Notes under the pieces: model-generated
The model's input: the letters and a program-made list of their open reading frames with translations, nothing else
What the model was told of the DNA's origin: nothing
The model's database searches: none
Position numbers and translations under genes: made by a program
In this document: positions 37,501-49,199 of the stretch, piece by piece
How the letters are laid out: each line of letters begins with the position of its first letter
How positions within the stretch are numbered: position 1 is the stretch's first letter
Source of the DNA: Acanthochromis polyacanthus
Taxonomy: Eukaryota; Chordata; Actinopteri; Pomacentridae
Length of the DNA: 64,000 bases
Assembly (NCBI RefSeq): GCF_021347895.1
Contig: NC_067116.1
Span: 37,335,639 to 37,399,638, forward strand
Direction: 5' to 3'

Positions 37501-38740
37501 ATTTCCACAAAAAAAAAAAATCAATAAATCAAATTATGCTTACTTGGTTCTGGTTTAGTTGCCTCTATCTGTATGCAGAAATCTTTGATCTGGAGCAAAA
37601 TCCCGCCTACAGCACAATCTGACTGGATGCACAACAAGAGTAAAAATCTATCAACAGCAAAGGAAGGTTCTGAAGCTTTTCTTTTAACTTTTAACTAACC
37701 AATGAAGGAGTTTGTATCATTCTAAAGTTTGACACTCCGATCTTAATTTTTACGGCACATCCTGTATATTGGGTCCAAATATCATCCATTTACTTTTCAG
37801 TAACTGCCTCAGCTGATGCCTAATCAGAAGCATAAAAAAAACAAATCAACAGCTGTTTATTAAATGGCTCTTTTCGCACCAGAATAACAAACCTTGGCCT
37901 CATGAGATCAGACTATAAATAACCGCATCATAAAAACATGCTTTCAGTCTATTATGTGACGACCATAAACCACACAGATCTCTGAGAGACACTTTACTGT
38001 CCGATCATGACTTACTAGAAGGTCATTTATGATCCTGCAGCATCAAACAAACCCTCAAAGTGCAGATGCATCCTGTGTGTGTGTGTGTGTGTGTGTGCAC
38101 ATTTAGTGGAGAAAATCTGCCATCATGTGCAGCTCAGAGCTCAGAGTGCAATTATCTGTGGTGTTGCTGTGTGCATGACCCCAGTGAGCTGCAGTATGAC
38201 AGCTAAAAGTGGGCAATCCCCTGAGTAAGTGCACTGACAGCACTCAAGTGTATCAGTATCACGTGTAAAGATTCTCACCATCCAAAAAAGCTGCGACACA
38301 AGTGCCCGAAAATATCACTTTCACCTCCAAAACAGCTGCTTGAATGAGCCCTAATGTGCAGAAAACTGCAAATCCTACACTTTTAGAAGAGAGCATGCAG
38401 TCATCTCTAAAGAAAACAAGCTGTTTATTTCTTGTTAAAAGAAGATTTATGCATGCCAAGGTGTGCAAATGTTAAGATTGGATCAAAATCTTCGTGCGTA
38501 ATCTTGGTTACGCCTTTCTGTGGTTCCACATTGTCTTCTCTGCAAGATCCAACCACAAACACACATTCAGTAGAGTGACCCTTGTCCTCACTGCTGCGCT
38601 GAACCCTCCAACTTTATGTGTTTCTCCCACTGGAGAAACACTATCCCTGTCGGTGCATGCGCCTGTGCGTACATCCCAACCAGCGCTTAGTCTCGGTTTC
38701 TATTATTAGATTAGGATATCCTATAATCTTTAGATAAGTC
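37500..38740. other. 1.2 kb without a recognisable gene
   Basis: Contains a (GT)12 microsatellite at 38074-38097. No coding exon was recognised on either strand. Confidence 0.5.
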
Positions 38741-38749
38741 AGAGAATCT

Positions 38750-39150
38750 ACAGCGCGCTGCCTCTGCACCGCTAGGTCCCACAGGTTGCCACAATCCCAC
38801 ACCGACCTCAGTGGGAACAAAACAACCCGCCTCTGGGGCCAAAAACCCGGCGCGTAAAAGACAAACAAGTCACCCAGCTCCTGTGGAGCATCGGACTCAC
38901 CGGGATCTGTCGCTGATCGAACCGTTCCGCCGCTCGTCTCGTCTCGGATCCGGCTGTGCGCTTTCCTCCGCTCCACCTGTAACGTCCAGTCCTCATCTAA
39001 TTCCTGCAGCCAGAGAGCGACTTACCCGGCAGCTCTCAGCGGTAGGCAGAGCCCGGTCATGTGACTCCGTGACTTCGTACCTTTCTTTAAAAGACACTCG
39101 CTCACCTTGCAACCAATCACATGGGACGAGAAAACAACATCCCAGGTTCC
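38750..39150 (-). promoter_or_regulatory. CpG-rich block with minus-strand donors: candidate distal first exon and promoter
   Basis: GC and CpG rise sharply against the flanks. On the minus strand there are three good donors: CAAG|GTGAGCGAG near 39107, GCCGG|GTAAGTCGC near 39026 and CCCG|GTGAGTCC near 38899. A CCAAT box (ATTGGTTGC) lies just upstream of the first, near 39110-39118. The next minus-strand gene is the semaphorin, whose start codon is 10.8 kb away, so this may be its noncoding first exon. That link is inference. Confidence 0.4.
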
Positions 39151-39189
39151 ACTTGTTTGGATTTTTTTCTCCGTTTTAATGTGATTTTG

Positions 39190-42000
39190 ACGCGCCCTTA
39201 AAGTGCCAAATTAAACCCAATTAGGACACCATCACATCTCATATGTTAAAATTCAAATTAATGTAAACTGTAGGCTACAGCAAAAACAGCATTTTCACTC
39301 TCTTGAGATTTAATATGAATTTTAACAATAAGCAAATACTTGACAAAAAATATCTACTTCAGCTATGCCAATGTTTTTTAAAAAAAATCAGTTTTAAATT
39401 CTTTTCTTGCTTATTTACATGCAAAACCTATTGGAAACATATTCAAACATTATAAGGTCTTAAAATACATAAAAGGGAAACAAATTTTTCAAAAAGGGAA
39501 CTGGTTTGGATTCACAGCATCCACCGTCTGCCATCTAGTGGCTCATAATAAAACAGTGTTTGACTGGAAATACCTGAGATATATGACAAAAAATACAAAT
39601 ATACAAAAGCCAAATGTGTCCAGAAAGTTAAAATTGAATTTAACTTAGAGAGATAATGAAACACACAGTTCTTGCAGTAAATACTATCTCAGATTTTGGC
39701 TACACTTTGGTTATTTGGTTTGTGACGTTCTTCATTGTCTGGGTCTCCGTTTGCCTTCACCGTATCTCTGGCCAGGACTGGGGGTTCGCAGGTTCTGGGA
39801 CGAGGAGACGGTCTTCAGGTGGTTCATCTCCGGCCGAGGAGAAGAGCCTTTAATTTTAGAGTGAGTGTTTGCATAGATGGGATCCGCTTCTGCAATAAAA
39901 ATAAAAAATAAATAGAAAAAAACAATGTGAATTCCAGCTGTTTGGAGTTCATTTACTAACTTCTAAGTTCTGGGACAAACTGGTGATTTTGCTGTTTGAT
40001 TTAGTCTTGAGTGCAACTTTTTAAAGATGCTGAACAAGTTAAACAGAATTAAAAAGAAAACCAGTGATAATAAAATACTCAATATGACATCAGTTAAATA
40101 ACCTGCCATTTTTCTAGTTATTATTTTGTATTCTATTGTCTCCATTTAAACAGAGCCAGTTTAACTACAGCTACTCTCTGTGATGCACACGTCAGAATGA
40201 ATTGTCTGCTTTCATTACATTTGGAATTTTAAACCATTCAAATCATTGCAAATGTCCCTCATCGACTTATTTATATATATATATTTTTTTAAAAAGATAA
40301 AGCAGAAATTTCTTGGTTACATTATGTCTAGTTGAACTACAATGAATAATAAAAAGCATTTCGTATGTAATTATTGCACCACTTTAAGTCATTATATTTC
40401 CACATGTTCATCAGTTATGCTACTGTTGTTTTTGTAGTGTTCTCAATTCACAAAATGAGCTTTATCACTGTTTTTATGACTGTTTCTTACACTTGTACGT
40501 ACCATTTTTCTATTGTATTTTGATATCTCGTATCTGCTTATTTCTTAATGTAGTTGAAAAAAATGAGAAATTAAATCTATTCTGTTTAAAGAAAAAAGTT
40601 CAAATCCTCCAATTCCAGCTTCCTAAATTTATATAGAATACAAATAGAGGATATTTCATAGAATTTACGAAGAATATTTCCTTGTTTCTTTCCTGTTTTG
40701 TGTCAATAAATTGAATACCCTTGGTTTCAGGGGTCATCTTGGGATTTTGGACGCATGATTTTCTGCTATATTTTAGACTGAACAACTAACTGATTAATGG
40801 AGAAATTCTTAGAGAGATTAATAAACAAGAAAAAAAAAAGCATTGTTAGTTGCAGCCCTAAAGCATAGTCAATGCAGCTGCAGTCAAACCTCTATATGAA
40901 CACAACAAAAATGAACCACGGAGACGCATCCTAACGCTTCACAGTGTAGAAACGTCACAGATTCTTTAAAAATAACTCAGTAAATGTTGTCAGACTGAAG
41001 AGATTTTGTATTTCAAAGTCCATGAGGAATTGCACATGAAATAATTTCTGGTGTTCTGATAACCCCCCAGAAATACATAACTTAGTTTATTAAAATTTCG
41101 GCCATAAAATTCTTCTTTATAGCTCGGTGACGAATCTTTCTGAGGCTCATTTTTTCACTGTTTTCACATTCTCAGAGAATGAAGCAGAAATAAAGTCCGC
41201 ACTAAATCATTTGACTTGTGATCCAAAAGTGAATAAATTCATCAAAAAGTGCATGAAACCCACCACAGTTAAAGTTCACTTGTAGTGAAGATGATCAAAT
41301 GGCACAGAAACACCAAGTCAATACTGAAATCCACTCAAGTTTCTGTACTTTAGATTCTACTTTCACATTAAAAAAAGATGTAAAACAACAGTCACAAATT
41401 AAAGTCTTGTCACTGTGCCTGTTCTTTCCATTATGTCCCCTATTGTTGTGTAAAATACACAATAACCCTCATTACAGCGGGTTTTGTTCACCAGAAACCA
41501 ACCTGTCCTCTTATAAATGTTACATAAACACTGTAAAACAGGCTTATGACAGTCACATTCAATCCATTTGTAGCACAAAGTCTTTGTCCTACTTCTGTCT
41601 GTGCTCTGTCCTCTGTGGTCGAACCGCCACATGCAGACCTACGTAGTTATACTTACTTAGTCGTCTTCCTGCTTTAGCTGCATGTTGCCCCTCTGTGAGC
41701 AACTGCACAAAGCTCTACTGTGTCTTTACTGACACTAAGCCACCTTTGTAGTTTAAAATATGCTTTAGATATGACGTGTAATGAAATCAGAACAAAAAGT
41801 GATTACAAAAAGTTGCAGATTGACAACTAAGAGTCTGTAAGAAAAGCCAAAGATGTGGGACTTTTTTGTAAAATTGTCAAAATAGTGATTTTGGAAGGAA
41901 TGAAAAACAATGTCAATGTTAGGTGTCGTTATTTTACACAGTTCTAGAGTTGGAAATATAAAACACACTGGCAAATATCACATATTAGTGTCACTAGGCT
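39190..42000. other. 2.8 kb mostly without a gene; one repeat copy
   Basis: AT-rich. A family C copy at 40585-40862 ('caaatcctccaattccagcttcctaaat', 'ctgattaatgg', 'gttgcagccct') is the only recognised feature. The plus-strand open stretch at 41299-41646 has no recognised homology. Confidence 0.5.
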
Positions 42001-42011
42001 GCAGCCAGATA

Positions 42012-43401
42012 TCAGTGGTCGTTGTATTTCATGTCTGGGATCTCGTCTAGAAATTAAAATCTTCATTTAAATTGCTCAGGATGCAATAGGAAATGTAGAT
42101 GTGGCTATCAAAAACATGTATGTGGTTATGCATCTGATGAAGGATTATGTGCAGATATGCTTGTGTGTAAACAAGGTAATAGCAGTAGTTTGTTTTCTTT
42201 ACCGTAGAACTCTGATGAACAATGGACTGAAGAGCTTCCCACGTGTGACTGTATATAGTTAAATATGATACATTGTTAAAAAATATAAAAATACTTTGGA
42301 TGGGCAACATTTGGATAACTGAATAATGGAATGTCTCGGAAAAAGTGTTTTGTGACTTTGACAGAAGTTCAGCTGTAACTGTGAGACAATATGTAAGAAT
42401 GTATTTGCCAAAATAAAAAAAATAAAAAAATTGCTCAGGAGACAGCTGTTTCATCTGACGCTGACATTTTAGTTTGTCGCACGCTGTGCTGTTAAACCAC
42501 ACAAACCATCTTTTTACTCAGTTTGCATCCATCAGCCACGACTTGGGCAGAAATTTGAGAGAAAAGCACCTGTCACCTCATTTCTTCTTTCAGATGTAAA
42601 TCTTTAGAATGAAATTAATCACACATAGACGGGTGTAGCTTTGAACTGAATGTGAAAAAAACAACAGTGGTGTACTGTGACTTTAAGAAACTGTAGAAAC
42701 TGAAAAAACAACAAATATGTGTAAGTGAATTCATTTTTTAGCACACTGAAATACAGCTAAACAGTGCAATTTTAAAGAAGAAATTACTACAGATTTTTAA
42801 TGTGGACATTACCTACGGTTACAGCCTATTTTTTTTTCTTCTTTCTTCTTCTTTTTTTTTACGATAAATGTTTAAATGAATACTGTGATTTTACGACTTA
42901 TTATCTGAGAAATTATTCATTAAATTATGTTTCATTTCCTGGTCATTAATAATCATACTATTTCTTTTGAATAATTGCAAATGTTTGTAAAATAATTATA
43001 TTTTTTGCTGATTTGACACAGTAAAAATTGTGTGTTTCTATGATGAAATATGGGAAAATAAATGACCATTTCTAAAAACAATCGTAGCCTATGTTCACTA
43101 ATGTTAATGTTTAAATTAATTCTGGGATTTTACTAGTTAAATGTTTGCAATTTAACAAAATAGGGAAAATGTAAAATACTAGTAAAACAATTATCTGTAT
43201 GTTTTTATCCTTAATATAAATATGTTTTCTTTGAAATAATGGAAAAAAATCTGTCAAATAAAGATTTTTTTGCTTATGAAATACATTTTTAATACATTTT
43301 AATGTTAATGGGTGAATTAGTTCAGTGATTTTAATTATTTTCTACGATTTAACAAAAAAAGGTAAACATGTAAGTAACAGGCAATTAATTGTCATTTTAA
43401 A

Positions 43402-43442
<41 letters not shown>

Positions 43443-46400
43443 TTTAAAATAATGGCAAATATTTGTGAAATAATTCTATTTTTGCTGATTTAATATAGCA
43501 AATAGTGTAATTTTGCAGTGAAACACCGTAAGATGTTTGTGATGTTGTTTCCAGTTTTGGCTTGTTTTTTATTTGTTTGTAAATTAATACTTTCATTTCA
43601 CTAATTATTAACTGCAATATAACAAAATGGGTGGAATATGTAAAATAACAGTCAGTTATTTTAAAATTACAGGTAAAAAGGGACATTTTTGACACTGTAG
43701 TTCGCTTTGTAGGTGTAGGTGGCTTTCGGTCCTGTGGTTTCTGCTTCTTAGTGATGCAGAGCTTACCTACGATGATCAGTCGAGACTGTTTACTGCACTG
43801 TTATCAGATTTAGATTAACATCTGAATCCTTGCACTGAGCTGCACAGTGTGTAGTGGTTTGCACTTTCGTCTTGCAGCAACAAGAACCCCGGTTCAAATC
43901 CCGGCCTGGGCCTGGGATCTTTCTGCATGGAGTTTGCATGTTCTCCCTGTGCATGCGTGGGTTTTCTCCGGGCACTCCGGCTTCCTCCCACAGTCCAAAT
44001 ATATGCTGGGGTAAATTGGTTACTCTAAATTGCCCGTAGGTGTGACTGTTTGTCTATATATGTAGCCCTGTGACAGACTGGTGACCTGTCCAGGGTGTCC
44101 CCTGCCTTCACCCAAGTCAGCTGGGATAGGCTCCAGCACCCCCGCGACCCTATTGAGGATAAAGCTGTGTATAATGGATGGATGGATCCTTAAACTGACA
44201 AAAATGTACCTCTGTTTCTGTTGGCGCATCTTCTCAGCAGGATGCAAACGACTATCAGGACGAGCAGGACGAAGGCAGAAACTCCCACCAGGACCCACAT
44301 CCACCATTCGAACTGCACCGTGGAGTCAAAGGAAGTCACTGTAAGAGCAAAACTCCGTCTTGAAATGTGCACACGGTTTATTAAAAAGTGCAAGAAAGCC
44401 AGCGTGGGCACACGGTGACCCTCAGTAAGACAGATTCACTTGAGAAAAAGATGTCCTGACAGTGACCTACATGCTGGCTAAAATTGAAGAAAGTGTTGTT
44501 TTGTGGTGCAAAGTGTTGCAGTTCACACCTTGCAGGATAAACATAAACACTCTGAAAATAGCTCTGTCGCATCCTCTCACCTCTGCGCATGGACAAATGA
44601 CATGAACGCAAAGACATCTATCGGAAAATCTACTCAGCTCAGACTCTGCTGGGTCTGAAAAATGCATCCCACACATTAAAGCGCACACACCTGGTTCATT
44701 CATCACAAGTGGCGTTGTGTTTTCCACTACGCTCTTCACTGTCATGGAGGAAGCAAACATGTTGAGAGAAGCATTCGGTTAGTCATTGCAAGCCAGAATA
44801 TTAAAAGTATTTACAAATCCAGTCATGCTTCAGAATGGCAAGTTAAAGGCACAGCTTTAGCTTTGCACGTCTAAGCAGCTTCTAAACATGTAATAAATGG
44901 TTTATAACACTGTAATGTAGTCATAAACAGATAAACAGATGCTGCTGTATGAAAAATAAAGCATGGCAACATAGTGAAACACAGTGTAGAAATATGTCAA
45001 ATATGCTGCATTAATAAAAAAACTGAAAGTGTTATAAACCCTTTATATACTGTGCATGAATGCTCAATAGGGAGACTTAGAGTGAAATGTTGTTCTATCA
45101 GCTACAAGCAATACTTACTAATAACTACTTCTTTGCTTTTGCTCCCATTGTTTGATGGTAGAGGAATGTCTACAGTGACGTTGCAATAGTACAATCCGCT
45201 GTCCGTTTTATTAACATGCATTATACTGTACGTCTTTTCGCTGTCTTTACAGTCATCCAGAAAGGTGCTTGCAGATTTGTTAATCATCTTCTTAAAGATT
45301 TGGGTAGAGTTCCTGCTCTTTCCAGTGGGTTGAAAATACCAGGTTATCCAAGATCTGCTTTTTGTGTCCAGACAGCAGTGCAGAATCAGAGTGGAACCGG
45401 CTGGAACTTCAACTCTCTCCTCTTTATTGTTCAGAAATACAGAAGTCTGAGATGATATTGCCATGGCTGCCGTTGCCACTGTAGGTAGAGAAACAAAAAT
45501 AAAAAAGAGAAGTGAGCTTTCCTGTGTGGACTCTCAGTGATCCACGTCTTAGTTTGGTGATAACTATTTGTCAGTAGAGAAAGCCGTATATTTTTTTGTC
45601 GTACATTTAATTTTGCACTGTACTTTTTATATTCTCATTGCCTTTTCTGCACCATAAATATGCTTTCTTTAATTATTTTTTCTCTCCATATACATTCAAA
45701 TTCATTAACAGATGATTTGTATTCAGCTGCTTGTGTTCATACGGTACATACAGATTATATCATCCATGCTATTTACACCCTCTGTCAAAAGTTTTGAGAC
45801 ACTTTCTCATTCAAATAAATTAGAACCCGTCTCAAAACTTTTGACATGGGGTGTATACTGAACTTTTTATATTTAACATTGCCTTTTTGGCACCATAAAT
45901 ATTTGAATACTGTTTTTCTCTACACGACCTTTTTTTGCACCTGCTCTTGTGTGTTCGTATTCTTTACCTCAGTTTATAGTTAGAGACACAGTGAAGTCAG
46001 ACGTTAATCACACTGATAGCTTGGTTTTAGCTGCTTATGTTCATATAGTTTTTATCATCCATACTATTTATACTGCACTTTTTATATTTAGCATTGCCTT
46101 TTCTTGACCATAAATATATATTTTTAAATACTGATCTTCCGTACATAACCGTTTTTGTGCGTCCTTATTCATTACCTCAATTTTATTGAGAAAAACGGTG
46201 ATCTAAGAATTTTATTGCGCTCATAACTTGCAGTTTATATTATCCGTAGTAATTATACTGCACTTTATATGTTCAGCATTGCCTTTTCTACACCATAAAT
46301 ATGCTTTTAAATATAGTTTTTCTGTCGGTAACATTTTTTTTTTTGCAGCTGTTCTGGTGTGTTCTTATCCGTTACCTCAATTTGTAGAAACACAATGAAC

Positions 46401-46906
46401 TTTCATTGAACTGACAACGTGTATTTAGCTGCTTATGTTCATACTGTTCTTACAGTTTGTACTATCCATGCTGTTTATACTATTTATTCAGTTTATACAC
46501 TATTTATCCCTACCTTAGATGATATATTTATAAATATATCCACATCTGCATATTCATGTATTTGTGTTCATTCATTATAGTAAATACTGCACTATACGGC
46601 TGCATTTGCACTTCTAGTTAGACACTAAGCTGCACTTTGTCGTCTGTGCAATGACATTAAAGTTGAATCTAATTGAATGAAAAGTGGTGATGAAGCCTTT
46701 AAATCCTTTAGGAGGTGAAACATCTTCATAAACCAACCACAGAAGTTAAGTTGTCATCTACTGAAGCTCTGAAGCTGAACTTTTGAAGCAACACAAGCAG
46801 ACAGATGTGCTTTACTCCTCAGTGGAATGGTGAAATTTCAGGTATCAAAGTTGGAGGTCTCACCTGTGAGCACCGCCAGAGTCGCCTGCCTCAGCCACAT
46901 TTTCAT
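42012..46906 (-). CDS. Unidentified single-Ig-domain type I membrane protein
   Basis: Well-supported exons from 5': 46906-46864 (signal peptide MKMWLRQATLAVLT), 45478-45119 (Ig-V-like domain), 44738-44691 (stalk) and 44338-44210 (TM). All phases agree. Two weaker downstream exons, 43766-43671 (basic tail, KLCITKKQKPQDRKPPTPTK) and 42046-42012 (EIPDMKYNDH and stop), keep phase and give 236 residues. The Ig domain has the first Cys in LHCC, a Trp in WITWYF, and DSGLYYC around the second Cys. Several N-glycosylation sequons are visible (NST, NKS, NKT, NVT, NGS). The TM segment is WMWVLVGVSAFVLLVLIVV. It is followed by an RRC motif and a short cytoplasmic tail without a clear ITAM or ITIM. I infer a cell-surface, possibly leukocyte, receptor, but do not recognise the family. 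Donor 43670-43669 (GTAATT) is weak. Confidence 0.72.
42880..43680. repeat. Diverged AT-rich tandem array, about 4 units
   Basis: The landmark 'aataattgcaaatgtttgtaaaataattatattttttgctgattt' occurs near 42970, 43230 and 43448. A second landmark ('aacaaaat.ggg...atgtaaaat') occurs near 43155, 43352 and 43620. Spacing is about 200-265 bases. An AT run (43406-43441) has grown inside one unit. Confidence 0.75.
43836..44187 (+). mobile_element. Full-length tRNA-promoter SINE
   Basis: The 5' part has a B box (GGTTCAAATCC, 43891-43901) and an upstream A-box-like segment (tagtggtttgcac). The body is 'tttctgcatggagtttgcatgttctcc', 'cggcttcctcccacagtccaaa', 'ctctaaattgcccgtaggtg', 'actggtgacctgtccaggg' and 'cagctgggataggctccag', ending in a GGAT simple-repeat tail. 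It sits in the Ig-gene intron between the TM exon and the next exon, opposite to the gene. Confidence 0.92.
45600..46310 (-). repeat. Tandem array in intron 1 of the Ig gene, 4 units
   Basis: The word 'actttttatatt...cattgccttttctgcaccataaatat' starts near 45618, 45858, 46076 and 46262. Each is followed by an 'agctgcttatgttcata' and 'atcatccatactattta' block. Units are about 185-240 bases; the first is lengthened by an inserted hairpin. Confidence 0.85.
45784..45845. mobile_element. 62-bp hairpin MITE remnant inside the array
   Basis: GTCAAAAGTTTTGAGAC (45784-45800) and its exact inverse (45829-45845) flank 28 bases. The sequence resembles the ends of a Tc1-type MITE. Confidence 0.85.
46560..46680 (+). 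mobile_element. Retroelement 3' tail
   Basis: 'gcactttgtcgtctgtgcaatgacattaaagttgaatctaattgaat' is the usual end of a fish non-LTR element copy. The preceding tandem array may derive from the same element's 3' region (inference). Confidence 0.5.
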
Positions 46907-46909
46907 CTT

Positions 46910-48050
46910 CTCATGTGCTTGGTGGTCGTCTTCTCAGCCTCATCCTGTTCTCTGCTGCCTGATCGCCTGCACCGCCGACTGAGACGGACGAGAAAAGGCA
47001 GCGTGTGGGTGGCTGCTGTGGGGAGGAGGAGGGGTTTTCTGGTGCTGCGCTGTGAGAATCAGGTGCTCTTCACTGAGGGGGGCTGCCTGTGTGGCGGAGG
47101 CAAAAACAACAGCTGAAGGTGGAAAATCATGTAGGCTCTTAAAAAGAAGAAGAGAGACATTCCTCTTCTTTCATACACCCTCAGAAAGCAGCAGTCACTG
47201 GCTAAAAATGAACATCCTGCATGCTGCTTCTGAAGGCTGGCGATAGACTGCCTCAGCGAGACATTTGCTGACTTGCTGAATGCCACCAAATAGCAAACAG
47301 GACATGATTCGAAGGGTTTGTGAAACCCTGTGTGGGTTTTGGTGCGAAGGGTGCTAAAACACACTTCGCTTTATCCTCATCTCGTCTTACTAGAGGAGGA
47401 ACACTTGGCTTCCTGTGACAAGACACAACTAAGTGCAAAGGGTTGATGAACTTTCTGATTCAGTCTTCAACCACAATCTTTAAGAAAACTGTATGAGATT
47501 CAGCAGAGATGCTGAAATTATGACTTTCTTGCAGTGTAGCTTCAACCAAGAGGCTTCAGATAAAGAAAAGCTGCGAAAACGCAACAACTTCTGTGATGTT
47601 TTACAGAAAGATGTTGAAAATCTGACACGCACGCTGCACTGATTTACTCTGATAGCTTTTATAAGTTTGCCTCTAATTCGCTTTATATCAAAAAACACAG
47701 CAAGATAACAGGTGTCTCTGTGTTGTCTGGTTATGACAGTGAACAGAGAAGAAAAAAAAAGGTCACCAGAAGACACGTCTGAAAGTTGCAGGGGGGATGC
47801 ACAACTTCTGCAACCTCAGCCTTATGATCTCCTTTTTTTGCAGACTGAAAGTAGGTCCTGTCAGTAATACAGAGATCTAATCTTTGAAGCATTTGTTTTG
47901 TAGCACAGCAATTTAAATGGGAAAGGATGTGTGCGTTTTCACTGAAACCGTTTTCTCTGTTTTACTGAGTTAAAAGCAGGTCTGCAGATATGGTGTCTTA
48001 GTGAGCGTTCTGATGTTTTTATGTGTAACTATTGTGGAAAAAACTGCATC
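46910..48050. other. 1.1 kb upstream of the Ig gene, no gene recognised
   Basis: This presumably contains the 5' UTR and promoter of the minus-strand Ig gene. GC is slightly higher at 46900-47110. No coding exon was recognised. Confidence 0.4.
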
Positions 48051-48059
48051 TTAAAGGCA

Positions 48060-49192
48060 AAGTTAGATTTTTATTTACCTTATAGAGGAACCAGAGCTGA
48101 AATATTCACCATCCTTGTTTTCTTCAATTTTTTCTTCATTTTTATGCCTGATACAACTAAAGGTACATTTGTTTGGACACATGGTAACAAAAATAGCTCA
48201 TAAGAGTTTAATTTAAGAGCTAATATCGACCCATTTTCCATGGTTTTCTTGACAATAACCAAAATCACTTAAGTTCTTCCATCAATAGCTGTGGCATTGT
48301 TCTGCTAAAAACAGCTTTTAGGATTCCATGTTTTCTTTTCTGTCTATTTTAGTCACATGATACACACAGGAGTTAATACTTCAGTGTATAACCACTGTTT
48401 CTGATGACTGCAGCCATGTGTCTCCACCAGCTTCTGACATTGTTCTGCTGTCACAGCAGCCCATTCCTGTTGCTCAAATTCAAACAAATTTGCTTTGTTT
48501 TGGGGCTTGGGGTTCTCCATTTTGCATTTGATGATTTTCCAAAGGTTTTCAGTTGGATTTAGATCAGGTGATTGAGCAGGTCGAGGCATGGTTCCAGTGC
48601 TCTGGTTCTCCATCCAGGCTTTGACTGACCTTACTGTGTGGCAAGAGGCATTGTCTTGTTGGAAAATCCAGTCATTCAAGGCTGCAAACCCCCCCCCCCC
48701 CCCCCCCCCCCCTTTCCTGAAGCGAACAGCTAGCAGTTTGGTAGAACCATGTTGGGCTTGTTTTTTCTTGGTGTAAGGAACGGCTGTCTTGGAGATCGTC
48801 AGTTTTTTTGCTGCTTGTCGCTCACTCATGCCAATTTCCAACAGTGCCAAGATGGCTGCCTCTGAGGCTTCAAAAAATTCTTTTGTTTTAGGTATTATGT
48901 GAGAGCTGACATCTTCTGAGTTGTGCTACGGCTTGAATGTCAGCAGGAAATCACTCTAAGCCTTTGCCTGTGCAGTGCTGCTTATGACATGAAATGGCCT
49001 CTTTTATACTCTGGGGATACAATTAAGCTTAAGCATGTCAAACAGGACATAAAATATGATGTACTCAGCTGCATTTTTTTGTTGTAATTGTTGTATTCTT
49101 CAGGAAATATACCTTTAGTGTTACCAGGCAATGAAATGAACAAGACATTGAAGAAAACAAGGGTGGTCTAACAATTTTTTTTCAGGACTGTA
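48060..49192 (-). mobile_element. Tc1-like transposon with decayed transposase
   Basis: The minus strand, 48353-48850, reads transposase blocks: an N-terminal helix-turn-helix (SERQAAKKLTISKTAV), then WIFQQDNASCHTVRSVKAWM and SPDLNPTENLWKIIKCKM, typical of Tc1 DDE transposases. The middle is deleted and replaced by a glycine run from a poly-C tract. The right end carries 'gggtggtctaacaattttttttcaggactgta', the end signature of this family. The left end near 48060-48250 matches its noncoding flank. Confidence 0.88.
48689..48712 (+). repeat. (C)24 homopolymer
   Basis: Twenty-four consecutive C residues interrupt the transposase remnant. Confidence 0.97.
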
Positions 49193-49199
49193 GATTCTT

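Noticed and set aside
43861..43905. tRNA-like sequence with a B box
   Set aside because: It is the head of a SINE and does not fold into a complete cloverleaf; not a tRNA gene.
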